Source: Arcobacter arenosus (GTDB taxonomy: Bacteria; Campylobacterota; Campylobacteria; Campylobacterales; Arcobacteraceae). From it: a stretch of 64,000 bases of DNA. Location: assembly GCF_005771535.1 (NCBI RefSeq), contig NZ_VANU01000005.1:280950-344949 (forward strand), given 5' to 3'. Both the position numbers and the translations under genes were made by a program. How positions within the stretch are numbered: position 1 is the first letter of the stretch; each line of letters opens with the position of its first letter. Positions 1 through 6,435 of the stretch are shown piece after piece. The notes beneath the pieces are model-generated. The model saw nothing but the letters and a program-made list of their open reading frames with translations, ran no database searches and was not told the DNA's origin.

Positions 1-158
1 TTTTCATCTTTTACTTCTAAATCACAATTTTTACAAAAACTTCCACTTGCAAAATATGCACTAGCAAAAACACTATTACCCTCTTGGTTTAAAAATAGAT
101 TTAATTTATGTGCAAATAAAAAATTTATAAATACAAACATCAATAAAATAGTTCTCAT
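1..158 (-). CDS. nikL: Partial NikL-like component of a nickel ECF transporter (cut by window edge)
   Basis: Only the first 52 codons lie in the window; the gene continues past base 1. The start ATG (158-156) overlaps the stop codon of the nikM gene (ATGA overlap), so it is translationally coupled to it. The visible protein begins with a hydrophobic signal segment (MRTILLMFVFINFLFA) followed by HKLNLFLN and a Cys-x-x-Cys (CKNC), as expected for an exported or membrane-anchored accessory protein. Known context: in Campylobacterota nickel uptake loci the order nikK-nikM-nikL-nikQ-nikO is common and NikL is a small membrane accessory protein. The identity is inferred mainly from position. Confidence 0.55.
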   Translation of the reverse strand, partial: MRTILLMFVFINFLFAHKLNLFLNQEGNSVFASAYFASGSFCKNCDLEVKDE

Positions 159-757
159 AATCCTGCCTCTTTTAAAATATTAGGGACACTCTTTTTTAAA
201 TAATTTATTAAAAACAATGTTACTAAACCCTCTATAACCATTGCTGGGATATTTGCTAAAATAATTGTATAAGCTGCAAGTAAATACTCTTGTTTTGCAA
301 AAACTAATATCAGGCATAAAAATATTGTTGCAAGAAATACAGATAAAAAACCAATTACAAAATATTTTATTTTTTCATTCAAAAAATTTAATATTCCACT
401 TTTAGTCAAAAGATATATTAAAAAAGCAGGAAGTGCCATAATAATTAGATTTGCTCCTAATGAGCTTAATCCTCCATATCCTAATAGGGTTGCTTGCAAT
501 AAAAGAGCAATTGCAATTGCAAGAAAAACTCCACTTCCAAGAAGAATTCCAATAACACCAATTAAAACCAAATGAATTTGTGTAGGTCCTAATGGAATAT
601 GTACAAATGAAGCTATAAAAAATATTGCACTCATTGCAGAGATTAAGGCAATATTTTTATTTTTTAGATTTTTTAGTGATAGAGCAACTAAACCTAAAGA
701 GATTATAGAAGTTGCAATAACTACATCACTTGATAATATTCCATCTGAGATATGCAT
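155..757 (-). CDS. nikM: NikM/CbiM-family substrate-binding membrane component of a nickel (or cobalt) ECF transporter
   Basis: This 200-aa integral membrane protein is the S component that binds the metal and delivers it to the energy-coupling module. The N-terminus MHISDGILS is the family hallmark: the free amino group and His2 form part of the metal site in characterised NikM/CbiM proteins. Several hydrophobic helices follow, with a typical S-component motif (HIPLGPTQIHLVLIGVIG, with two further His) near residues 52-70. It is three bases downstream of nikK and overlaps nikL by four bases, so the three form one transcription unit. Nickel is inferred over cobalt because the neighbour is a DUF4198 NikK-like protein and no cobalamin gene is visible. 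Confidence 0.88.
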   Translation of the reverse strand: MHISDGILSSDVVIATSIISLGLVALSLKNLKNKNIALISAMSAIFFIASFVHIPLGPTQIHLVLIGVIGILLGSGVFLAIAIALLLQATLLGYGGLSSLGANLIIMALPAFLIYLLTKSGILNFLNEKIKYFVIGFLSVFLATIFLCLILVFAKQEYLLAAYTIILANIPAMVIEGLVTLFLINYLKKSVPNILKEAGL

Positions 758-760
758 TTT

Positions 761-1477
761 TTAATAAACCTTTACCCACATAAGTGCACCATTTTCAATT
801 GGATACATTTTACCTTGAAATTCCTTTTCACCCTCTTCAATTAAAGCTGCGAATCCCCACCAACCTTTATGATTCATAACAAATGAAAATACTCCATTAT
901 CATCAGTTTTAACAACTTGAGTAATATGTGCATCACTTGGTGCTTTAAGACCAAATTCATTGTAAAGTTCAACTTCTACTTCAACATTAGCTGCTGGTTT
1001 TCCATTATGTAAAACTTTACCTTGGAAAAGGTTTCCAGAATAAAGACCAAAAGGTTTTGTCAATGGAATAATCTCATATTTTAGACCAAGTGGTTCATCC
1101 CAGCCATCTTCTAAACCAAATGCACTAATTATTAATTTTGGTACATGAATAATATATTTTTCTTCAGCAGGTTCAAAATATGCTTCAGGAACTGCATGAA
1201 ATTTATAAACACCTGGTTTTTTTACTTTATACTCACTGCTCCATGCTTTGTGCTCAAGCTTTTTAGTCTCTTTTAATGGTAATTTTTCATCACCTAAAAA
1301 TATACCTTTAGGTTTAACCATAGTCATACCAGTTTGTTCAAAGGGATGAATAAACATTGCATCAAATTTTAAAGTTGATTGCTCTTTTGATTGAATATTA
1401 TCTGTGTTAGATAAAAAAGTTAAGAAATGTGCATTAGCACAAACAGCTAAAAGTGTTGCTAAAATCAGTTTTTTCAT
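761..1477 (-). CDS. nikK: NikK-like DUF4198 periplasmic nickel transport accessory protein
   Basis: This 238-aa exported protein has an N-terminal signal peptide (MKKLILATLLAVCANA) followed directly by His-Phe, so the mature protein would start at or near a histidine, a pattern also seen in metal-binding exported proteins. The body (HPFEQTGMTMVKPKGIFL, the GKPAANVEVEVEL segment and the C-terminal GWWGFAALIEEG segment) matches the DUF4198 / NikK family, which accompanies NikM in nickel ECF loci. It is first in the nikKML unit. Its Shine-Dalgarno sequence lies in a small hairpin (see 1481-1500). The function is family knowledge; metal specificity is inferred. Confidence 0.8.
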   Translation of the reverse strand: MKKLILATLLAVCANAHFLTFLSNTDNIQSKEQSTLKFDAMFIHPFEQTGMTMVKPKGIFLGDEKLPLKETKKLEHKAWSSEYKVKKPGVYKFHAVPEAYFEPAEEKYIIHVPKLIISAFGLEDGWDEPLGLKYEIIPLTKPFGLYSGNLFQGKVLHNGKPAANVEVEVELYNEFGLKAPSDAHITQVVKTDDNGVFSFVMNHKGWWGFAALIEEGEKEFQGKMYPIENGALMWVKVY

Positions 1478-1480
1478 TAT

Positions 1481-1500
1481 TACTCCTAAATAAATTTAGG
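1481..1500 (-). promoter_or_regulatory. Hairpin overlapping the ribosome binding site of nikK
   Basis: On the minus strand CCTAAA-TTTA-TTTAGG forms a 6-bp stem with a 4-nt loop (1485-1500). The 3' arm plus the next bases contain the AGGAG Shine-Dalgarno sequence of nikK, just upstream of its ATG at 1477. The structure could mask the site, but it is short and AT-rich, so function is only a suggestion. Confidence 0.35.
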
Positions 1501-1559
1501 AAATTATATGATTGAAGCTTTTATATAACAATAAATATTTTGATAACTTATGTATTTTT

Positions 1560-1604
1560 AGAACCAATATGAATAGTTATTTACTATTTATATATAACGG
1601 TTCT
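1560..1604. terminator. Imperfect inverted repeat at the end of the PAS gene / nap operon
   Basis: AGAACC (1560-1565) pairs with GGTTCT (1599-1604), and an inner AT-rich stem (around 1569-1577 against 1583-1592) pairs 8 of 9 bases. It overlaps the last codons of the PAS gene (stop at 1584). It is a candidate 3' end or processing structure for the nap transcript. There is no strong T-run after it on the minus strand, so an intrinsic terminator is not certain. Confidence 0.35.
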
Positions 1605-2030
1605 AATATTTTCTCCATCTATGTTTCTCATTTCATCATATTTTTTTTGATAAAAAACCTTTTCTTCATAGGGTATTGGAAACCTAATAGATTTATATTC
1701 TACTAGTTTACCATCTTTATAAACACCACTTACACTGGCATAAACCCAATAAAAACCTTTATCTTTTCTAAGATTTTTAACATACCCTTGCCATTTTTGT
1801 TCAGATTCTAGTTTCGACCACATCTCTTTAAATATTCTTTTTGGCATATCAGGATGTCTTACTAGATTGTGTGGTTTACCAATTAATTCATCAACTTCAT
1901 ATCCACTAATACTTGCAAAAGTCTCATTTGCATATGTAATTTTTCCACTTAAATCAGTTCTTGAAACAATTAGTTCATCTTCAGGAACAATTGTCTCAAT
2001 TAAAAATTCGCTTTCAGAATATTCTTTCAT
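1584..2030 (-). CDS. Aer/CetB-type PAS domain protein at the end of the nap operon
   Basis: This 148-aa soluble protein consists of a single PAS domain. Residues about 22-115 carry the Aer-type signature: DLSGKITYANETF, SGYEVDELIGKPHNLVRHPD, and later KDKGFYWVYASVSG. In Aer and CetB this fold binds FAD and reports redox or energy state. There is no membrane segment, HAMP or methyl-accepting domain, so like CetB of Campylobacter it would need a separate partner; no CetA-like receptor is adjacent. It starts only 17 bases after napD ends, so it is probably co-transcribed with nap, linking nitrate respiration to energy taxis or signalling. Cofactor and partner are inferred. Confidence 0.8.
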   Translation of the reverse strand: MKEYSESEFLIETIVPEDELIVSRTDLSGKITYANETFASISGYEVDELIGKPHNLVRHPDMPKRIFKEMWSKLESEQKWQGYVKNLRKDKGFYWVYASVSGVYKDGKLVEYKSIRFPIPYEEKVFYQKKYDEMRNIDGENIRTVIYK

Positions 2031-2047
2031 CTTAAAAACCTTTAATA

Positions 2048-2431
2048 TTAATCAATTTTATCAAACTCTTCTGCAAAGCCTTCAAGGTTTTTTCTTTTTA
2101 AATCACCTCTATACATTATCTTATTTGGGTCAATATTTTCATCATTTAACATTTTAGGAACTAAATCTGCATTTTCTAAAACTTCAATATGTTCATCTAA
2201 TTCATCTTCACTATATGCCATTTGCATATCTGCACTTGCCACATGGGGAATTGCTTCAATAACTCTTAACTTTTCAAGTTCCTCTTTAACTCCACTACCT
2301 TCAATAGTAACAATGATTCTACCCTTTTCATCATGTAAATGATAATCACAAGCTTCACACTGTTTTAAACTTTCAACCACCTCATCAAGATATTTTGGTA
2401 AAGTTTGTACTACAATACTAGATACATTCAT
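2048..2431 (-). CDS. napD: NapD, chaperone for the NapA Tat signal peptide
   Basis: This 127-aa cytoplasmic protein has the NapD N-terminus (MNVSSIVVQTLPKYLDEV, then a conserved CEACDYHLHDEKGRIIVTIEG block), matching the ferredoxin-like fold that binds the NapA twin-arginine signal and delays export until cofactor insertion. The first ~85 residues are the usual NapD domain. The roughly 40-residue tail (NADLVPKMLNDENIDPNKIMYRGDLKRK and onward) is longer than in enterobacterial NapD (about 87 aa) and resembles the longer epsilon-type proteins. It lies 10 bases after napL. Confidence 0.9.
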   Translation of the reverse strand: MNVSSIVVQTLPKYLDEVVESLKQCEACDYHLHDEKGRIIVTIEGSGVKEELEKLRVIEAIPHVASADMQMAYSEDELDEHIEVLENADLVPKMLNDENIDPNKIMYRGDLKRKNLEGFAEEFDKID

Positions 2432-2441
2432 TGTTTTCTCC

Positions 2442-3389
2442 TTATTTCAATTTAAAATAGTTTATACTTGAATCATCACTACTTACAAAAACTTCATCTT
2501 TATTTTTAAATAAAATTTGCGTTAAAGTAGCTTTTTGTCCCTTAAGATTATATAATTTTTCTTTTGTATTAACATCAAATATTAAGACTTCATTTTTTTC
2601 ATTATAAGCAATACCACCAAGTTTTGCCTTTGGACTTAAACCACAACTATAAAGTAAAAAATCAAACCTCATTGAATAATCTGTAAAATCTTTGTAAACA
2701 ACGGCTTGTCTATCTTGTCCCGCTGTTAAAATAACACCATTTTTGTAATCTATTTGATAAACTTTATCTAAGTTTTTATTTTTATTTTCACCAAAAATTT
2801 GAGCATTCTCAACTTTTATTTTTCTAACAATTCCACTCTCATCAGTTGTAACTAAAACCTTTTTATCTTCACTCAAAGAAAAATCAGAAAATGATGAAGC
2901 ACTAACTTGTATAAGATAATCTAGTTTTTCTTTTTTTAAATCATATATTCCAATTTGATTACTAAGTAAAGCAAAAACTATTTTATCTTTTGAGATAAAG
3001 TTTGCTTTTTGAATAAAATACTTTTTATCTATATCAATCACTTTTTTTAAGTTCTCATTTTCATAAATAAAAATATTTCTATAACCTTTCATACCTTGGG
3101 ATACTATTAATAGTTTATTATCAATTAAATCTATAGAATATATTTTTGCAGGGATTATATCTCCCATAAAATCTTTAATCTCAGGAATATTTATCTCTTT
3201 TATTTTTTCAGCTGTAAAAGTATCAAAAACTTCAACTTTTCCTTCACTAGTACCTGCATATAAATTATTGTTTTTATAAACTATAGATTGTACAGTTCCA
3301 CTAGCTTTAAATATTTTAGAAGGTTCTAAATCCTCCATTGCAAATAAATTTATAAATAAAGCCCCTATAACAATAAAGATTTTATGCAT
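2442..3389 (-). CDS. napL: NapL, periplasmic beta-propeller-like protein of the nap operon
   Basis: I place the start at the ATG at 3389, giving 315 aa with a clean signal peptide (MHKIFIVIGALFINLFA). A longer in-frame reading to 3476 lacks a signal peptide and would run deep into the upstream gene. The body contains repeated short beta-strand blocks (for example VQSIVYKNNNLYAGTSEGKVEV and VSSDDSSINYFKLK), like WD40/PQQ-type propellers. NapL is specific to Campylobacterota nap clusters; its role in nitrate reductase maturation or activity is not firmly defined. The start overlaps the preceding 102-aa gene by 8 bases. Confidence 0.82.
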   Translation of the reverse strand: MHKIFIVIGALFINLFAMEDLEPSKIFKASGTVQSIVYKNNNLYAGTSEGKVEVFDTFTAEKIKEINIPEIKDFMGDIIPAKIYSIDLIDNKLLIVSQGMKGYRNIFIYENENLKKVIDIDKKYFIQKANFISKDKIVFALLSNQIGIYDLKKEKLDYLIQVSASSFSDFSLSEDKKVLVTTDESGIVRKIKVENAQIFGENKNKNLDKVYQIDYKNGVILTAGQDRQAVVYKDFTDYSMRFDFLLYSCGLSPKAKLGGIAYNEKNEVLIFDVNTKEKLYNLKGQKATLTQILFKNKDEVFVSSDDSSINYFKLK

Positions 3390-3690
3390 TCGGATTGAAG
3401 CCTGTATCATCTTGTTGTCCGTTGATTTTATTAATCTCTTCTTCGTACTCTTTTTGTAAAACAGCCATTTTATCATTTAAATCTTGATAACTTACAGGAC
3501 TTAATGTTTTTGATTTTGTCCAAACTACTTCTATATCGTTTGCATAGTCTTCACCCATAATTTCAATATTTTTTTTGTATTCTTCTAAATCATTGCAAGT
3601 TACTGTTTTTTCGCCTAAAGTATCAGTTAATTCTATAAACCAATCCCCTGGATTTTTTTCATCTACGTGTGATATAAATTTAACAGCCAT
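3382..3690 (-). CDS. Unrecognised 102-aa protein inside the nap operon
   Basis: This small soluble acidic protein sits 3 bases after napF and overlaps napL by 8 bases, so it is firmly inside the nap operon. No signal peptide, membrane helix or cysteine pair is visible (a single Cys near residue 33). It has a compact alpha/beta N-terminal part (MAVKFISHVDEKNPGDWFIE, then DLEEYKKNIEIMGEDYAND), a short helical coiled-coil-like stretch (LNDKMAVLQKEYEEEINKI) and a disordered C-terminus ending QQDDTGFNPNA. It is not one of the standard Nap subunits in the Wolinella order napAGHBFLD. A cytoplasmic accessory role with NapF or NapD is inferred from position only. Confidence 0.75.
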   Translation of the reverse strand: MAVKFISHVDEKNPGDWFIELTDTLGEKTVTCNDLEEYKKNIEIMGEDYANDIEVVWTKSKTLSPVSYQDLNDKMAVLQKEYEEEINKINGQQDDTGFNPNA

Positions 3691-3693
3691 CTA

Positions 3694-4176
3694 CTAACTC
3701 CTCTTTATTTTTATTGCATTTGTTGGACATACACTTACACAAAAGCCACAACTTGTACATTTTTCTTGATTTATACTTGGTCTAAACATTCCAATAAACT
3801 CTATTGCATCGTCCAAACATGGGTCTTTGCAAGAAAAACACATTGTATTATTCCAACTTAAACATTGTAACATCTCTATTTCCAACTCTGCAATAATATA
3901 CTTTTTTTCATCAAGGCTTAAAACCTCACTTGGGCATACGTTTGCACACTCATCGCAATAAGTGCATCCCCCCTTTGAAAAATCTATTATAGGTGTTTGT
4001 TTTTCATCTAAAACAATAATATTCTCTTGACAAATAGTGATACATGGTTTATCAACACATTCTATACACTCTTTGTCAAAAGAATCTAAATCTTTATAAT
4101 ATGGTGGTCTAATTACGGTCTCTTTTTCCTCTTTTCTTGAAGGAAAAAGAGAACCAAAAAGTTCTCTTCTTTCCAT
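3694..4176 (-). CDS. napF: NapF, cytoplasmic polyferredoxin of the nap operon
   Basis: This 160-aa iron-sulfur protein has no signal peptide. Cysteine clusters: CIECVDKPCITIC (residues ~36-48), CTYCDECANVC (~71-81), CLSWNNTMCFSCKDPC (~104-119) and the canonical ferredoxin motif CTSCGFCVSVCP (~141-152). This fits the NapF family, a cytoplasmic [4Fe-4S] protein that interacts with NapA during maturation or iron-sulfur loading. It begins 6 bases after napB and is followed 3 bases later by the 102-aa protein. The second-to-third motif spacing is irregular compared with a plain 2x[4Fe-4S] ferredoxin, as usual in this family. Confidence 0.88.
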   Translation of the reverse strand: MERRELFGSLFPSRKEEKETVIRPPYYKDLDSFDKECIECVDKPCITICQENIIVLDEKQTPIIDFSKGGCTYCDECANVCPSEVLSLDEKKYIIAELEIEMLQCLSWNNTMCFSCKDPCLDDAIEFIGMFRPSINQEKCTSCGFCVSVCPTNAIKIKRS

Positions 4177-4182
4177 AATAAT

Positions 4183-4788
4183 CTATTTCATTAAAGTATC
4201 TAAACCTTCAGTAAGGCTTGTACCTTCCCAAGAAGATTTTGAAGCTCCATCTTTTGAAGTATATTCAGCTTGGAAAGTATTTTCAACTAACTGACCTTCA
4301 CTTTGAGGAGCATGACATTGAGAACAGTTAAATCTTGCACCCGCCAATGTTTGCATTTCAGAAATTGCAATCTCATTTTTCATATTGTCAATAGATTTCT
4401 CAAATTTTTTACCATCAAATTTATGAGTTGGTCTAAAATTTGTCATATGTGACTTTGGATATGGTAATGCATTTAATGTCTCCGCAACTCCTGGCGTATG
4501 ACAACTTACACATTGGTTATTGTCAACTGTAATTGGCAACATACCTTCTGTACTATGAGGAATCATAGGTGGAGCATCTTGAAATGCTCTAACAATTTTT
4601 GTACTAGTCCCAGCTACTGCTTGTGAATATTTTGTTTCTTCAGGTGTTACTGTATTTTCACTATATAAATCAACTTTTCTAAGTCCTAGTGATTCTTCAC
4701 TAACAGTCTGTTGAGCTGCAGCACATCCAGCTACAAATAAAACTGAAGCAGAAACAATACCTAAACCTATTTTAGTAATTAGTCTCAT
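4183..4788 (-). CDS. napB: NapB, dihaem c-type cytochrome subunit of periplasmic nitrate reductase
   Basis: This 201-aa exported cytochrome has two haem-binding sites, CVSCH (93-97) and CSQCH (155-159), and additional conserved histidines (for example near 79 and 114) suited as distal ligands. It receives electrons from NapGH and passes them to NapA. The N-terminus ends its hydrophobic stretch with V-A-G-C (Cys22), which fits a lipobox, so the mature subunit may be a lipoprotein rather than freely soluble. Its ATG overlaps the stop of napH (ATGA). The haem sites are seen; lipidation is inferred. Confidence 0.93.
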   Translation of the reverse strand: MRLITKIGLGIVSASVLFVAGCAAAQQTVSEESLGLRKVDLYSENTVTPEETKYSQAVAGTSTKIVRAFQDAPPMIPHSTEGMLPITVDNNQCVSCHTPGVAETLNALPYPKSHMTNFRPTHKFDGKKFEKSIDNMKNEIAISEMQTLAGARFNCSQCHAPQSEGQLVENTFQAEYTSKDGASKSSWEGTSLTEGLDTLMK

Positions 4789-5609
4789 GCTAATTCTCCT
4801 TTGCTATTTTTATTTTTTATTAAATCTCGAATTGAAAAATTAAGTGCGTCATCATCACATACTTCTATGCATCTTGCGCAATTTGTACACTCCCCAGAAA
4901 GTACTTGTTCAGATTTTTTACCAACCATAGAAAGTACTTGAACCTCAGGACAAACCTCTTTACACTTCATACATAAAGTACACTTTTCCTCTTCGTAGTC
5001 AACTCTTATTAGGCTAAATCTACCTATTATTGAGTAAACACCACCAATAGGACAGATATGACCACACCATCCATTCTTTAAAACAAAAAGATCAAAAAGA
5101 AAGATAACTACAATTGCAGCCCATCCAAAGCCCATGCCAAAAATTATCCCTCTATGAACCATAGAAACAGGAGAAACAAATTCAAATGCCGTTATTCCAA
5201 AGGCAAAAGAGATTACAAGTGAAATTGCAATAACCCAGTACCGCATACTTCTACTTGCAGGTTGTTTCTTTTGAATTTGATTAAATCCAAGTTTTCTTCT
5301 TAAGTAATTTGCTAAATCAGTAATCATATTAACTGGACATACCCAAGAACAAAATGCTCGTCCTCCAATAATCCCATAAAATAAAACTGCTATTAATAAT
5401 CCTAAGAAAATATTATTTGCAATTATTGCCCCGGCAACAAACATTTGTAACACTGCATATGGATCACTCATTGGAATAAAACCAAATATTAAAGAAGAAC
5501 TTAAGTTCCCCATAAGTATATTCCATCCCCATGCATTTGCACCAAAATACAGTACCATTAAACTAATTTGAACGACTCTTCTTAGAATCAAAAATTTATT
5601 CTTAATCAT
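4785..5609 (-). CDS. napH: NapH, membrane-bound quinol-oxidising iron-sulfur protein
   Basis: This 274-aa protein has four predicted transmembrane segments, two CxxxCP motifs at membrane boundaries (CSWVCPVNM and CGHICPIGG) and two C-terminal [4Fe-4S] motifs (CTLCMKCKEVCPE and CTNCARCIEVC). It takes electrons from menaquinol and passes them through NapG to NapB. The window has no napC, so NapGH must be the main quinol oxidation route for Nap here, as established for Wolinella. It overlaps napG by 8 bases and napB by 4, so the three are translationally coupled. Confidence 0.93.
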   Translation of the reverse strand: MIKNKFLILRRVVQISLMVLYFGANAWGWNILMGNLSSSLIFGFIPMSDPYAVLQMFVAGAIIANNIFLGLLIAVLFYGIIGGRAFCSWVCPVNMITDLANYLRRKLGFNQIQKKQPASRSMRYWVIAISLVISFAFGITAFEFVSPVSMVHRGIIFGMGFGWAAIVVIFLFDLFVLKNGWCGHICPIGGVYSIIGRFSLIRVDYEEEKCTLCMKCKEVCPEVQVLSMVGKKSEQVLSGECTNCARCIEVCDDDALNFSIRDLIKNKNSKGELA

Positions 5610-6396
5610 CTAAAAGTCCTTTCATATCATTTAATGTATCAACAGCTTTTCTTTTACTTCGTTCTGTTGTTGTTGTTTCCATTGTTGCATTTTCAAGCCT
5701 TTTTTCATCAGCTTTATCCCAGCCTTTGATATAGTGATCTCCCACTTTACCTAAAGCAACTTCCCTTGGTAATACAAAGATTGCTGCTTTTTCAGTTACA
5801 CAGGCATGTTCACAAAGACCACAACCTGTACATACATCACTATCAACTACTGGTTTTAAAAATGCATGTTTTCCTGTTCTACTATTTTTCTCATATTCTA
5901 ATTTTATAGCTTCATCCATCAATGGACAGGCTCTATAACAAGCATCACATTGAATTCCCCAAAAAGCGATACAGTTTTTTGTATCAACTACTGCTGTTCC
6001 CATTTGAGCTTTATTGATATTAAGTCTATTTTCACTTGAAACTTTTTTAATATCTAAAGCATCCGTTGGACAAACAGGTACACATGGTATATCTGGACAC
6101 ATATAACATGGAATATCTCTTGGCGTAAAAAACGGTGTTCCAAGAGGTAAGTTATCTCCAGGTTTTGCTAATTGAAGAGTGTCAAAAGGACACGCTTCAA
6201 CGCACATACCACATTTGATACAAGTTTTTAGAAAATCCTCTTCTTTAAGTGCTCCAGGTGGTCTTAGTGTTAGTTGAGAAGCTGTAACCTCATCAACATA
6301 TGCACTCCAAACAAAACCACCAAGAACAGCAAGACCTGTTGCCCTTGCTATATTTAAAAAGAATCTTCTTCTATCACTAATTGGTTCTTTTTTCAT
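5602..6396 (-). CDS. napG: NapG, Tat-exported polyferredoxin of the NapGH electron route
   Basis: This 264-aa protein begins with a twin-arginine type signal (DRRRFFLNIARATGLA, residues 8-23), so it is exported folded to the periplasmic face where it docks on NapH. Four [4Fe-4S] cysteine clusters are visible in order: CIKCGMCVEACP, CYMCPDIPCVPVCP, CIAFWGIQCDACYRACP and CTGCGLCEHAC. It lies 39 bases downstream of napA and overlaps napH by 8 bases. Length and motif set match NapG of other Campylobacterota. Confidence 0.93.
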   Translation of the reverse strand: MKKEPISDRRRFFLNIARATGLAVLGGFVWSAYVDEVTASQLTLRPPGALKEEDFLKTCIKCGMCVEACPFDTLQLAKPGDNLPLGTPFFTPRDIPCYMCPDIPCVPVCPTDALDIKKVSSENRLNINKAQMGTAVVDTKNCIAFWGIQCDACYRACPLMDEAIKLEYEKNSRTGKHAFLKPVVDSDVCTGCGLCEHACVTEKAAIFVLPREVALGKVGDHYIKGWDKADEKRLENATMETTTTERSKRKAVDTLNDMKGLLDD

Positions 6397-6435
6397 CTTT
6401 TTCTCTTTTTGATTTACTTAAAAGTATCTACTATA

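Noticed and set aside
1512..1706. Plus-strand ORF opposite the PAS gene, and many similar plus-strand ORFs opposite nap, rpoB, rpoC and ribosomal protein genes
   Set aside because: They are shadows of real genes on the other strand, lack ribosome sites and have low-complexity composition.
2442..3476. Longer NapL starting at 3476
   Set aside because: The extension has no signal peptide and overlaps the upstream 102-aa gene by about 95 bases; the ATG at 3389 gives a proper signal peptide.
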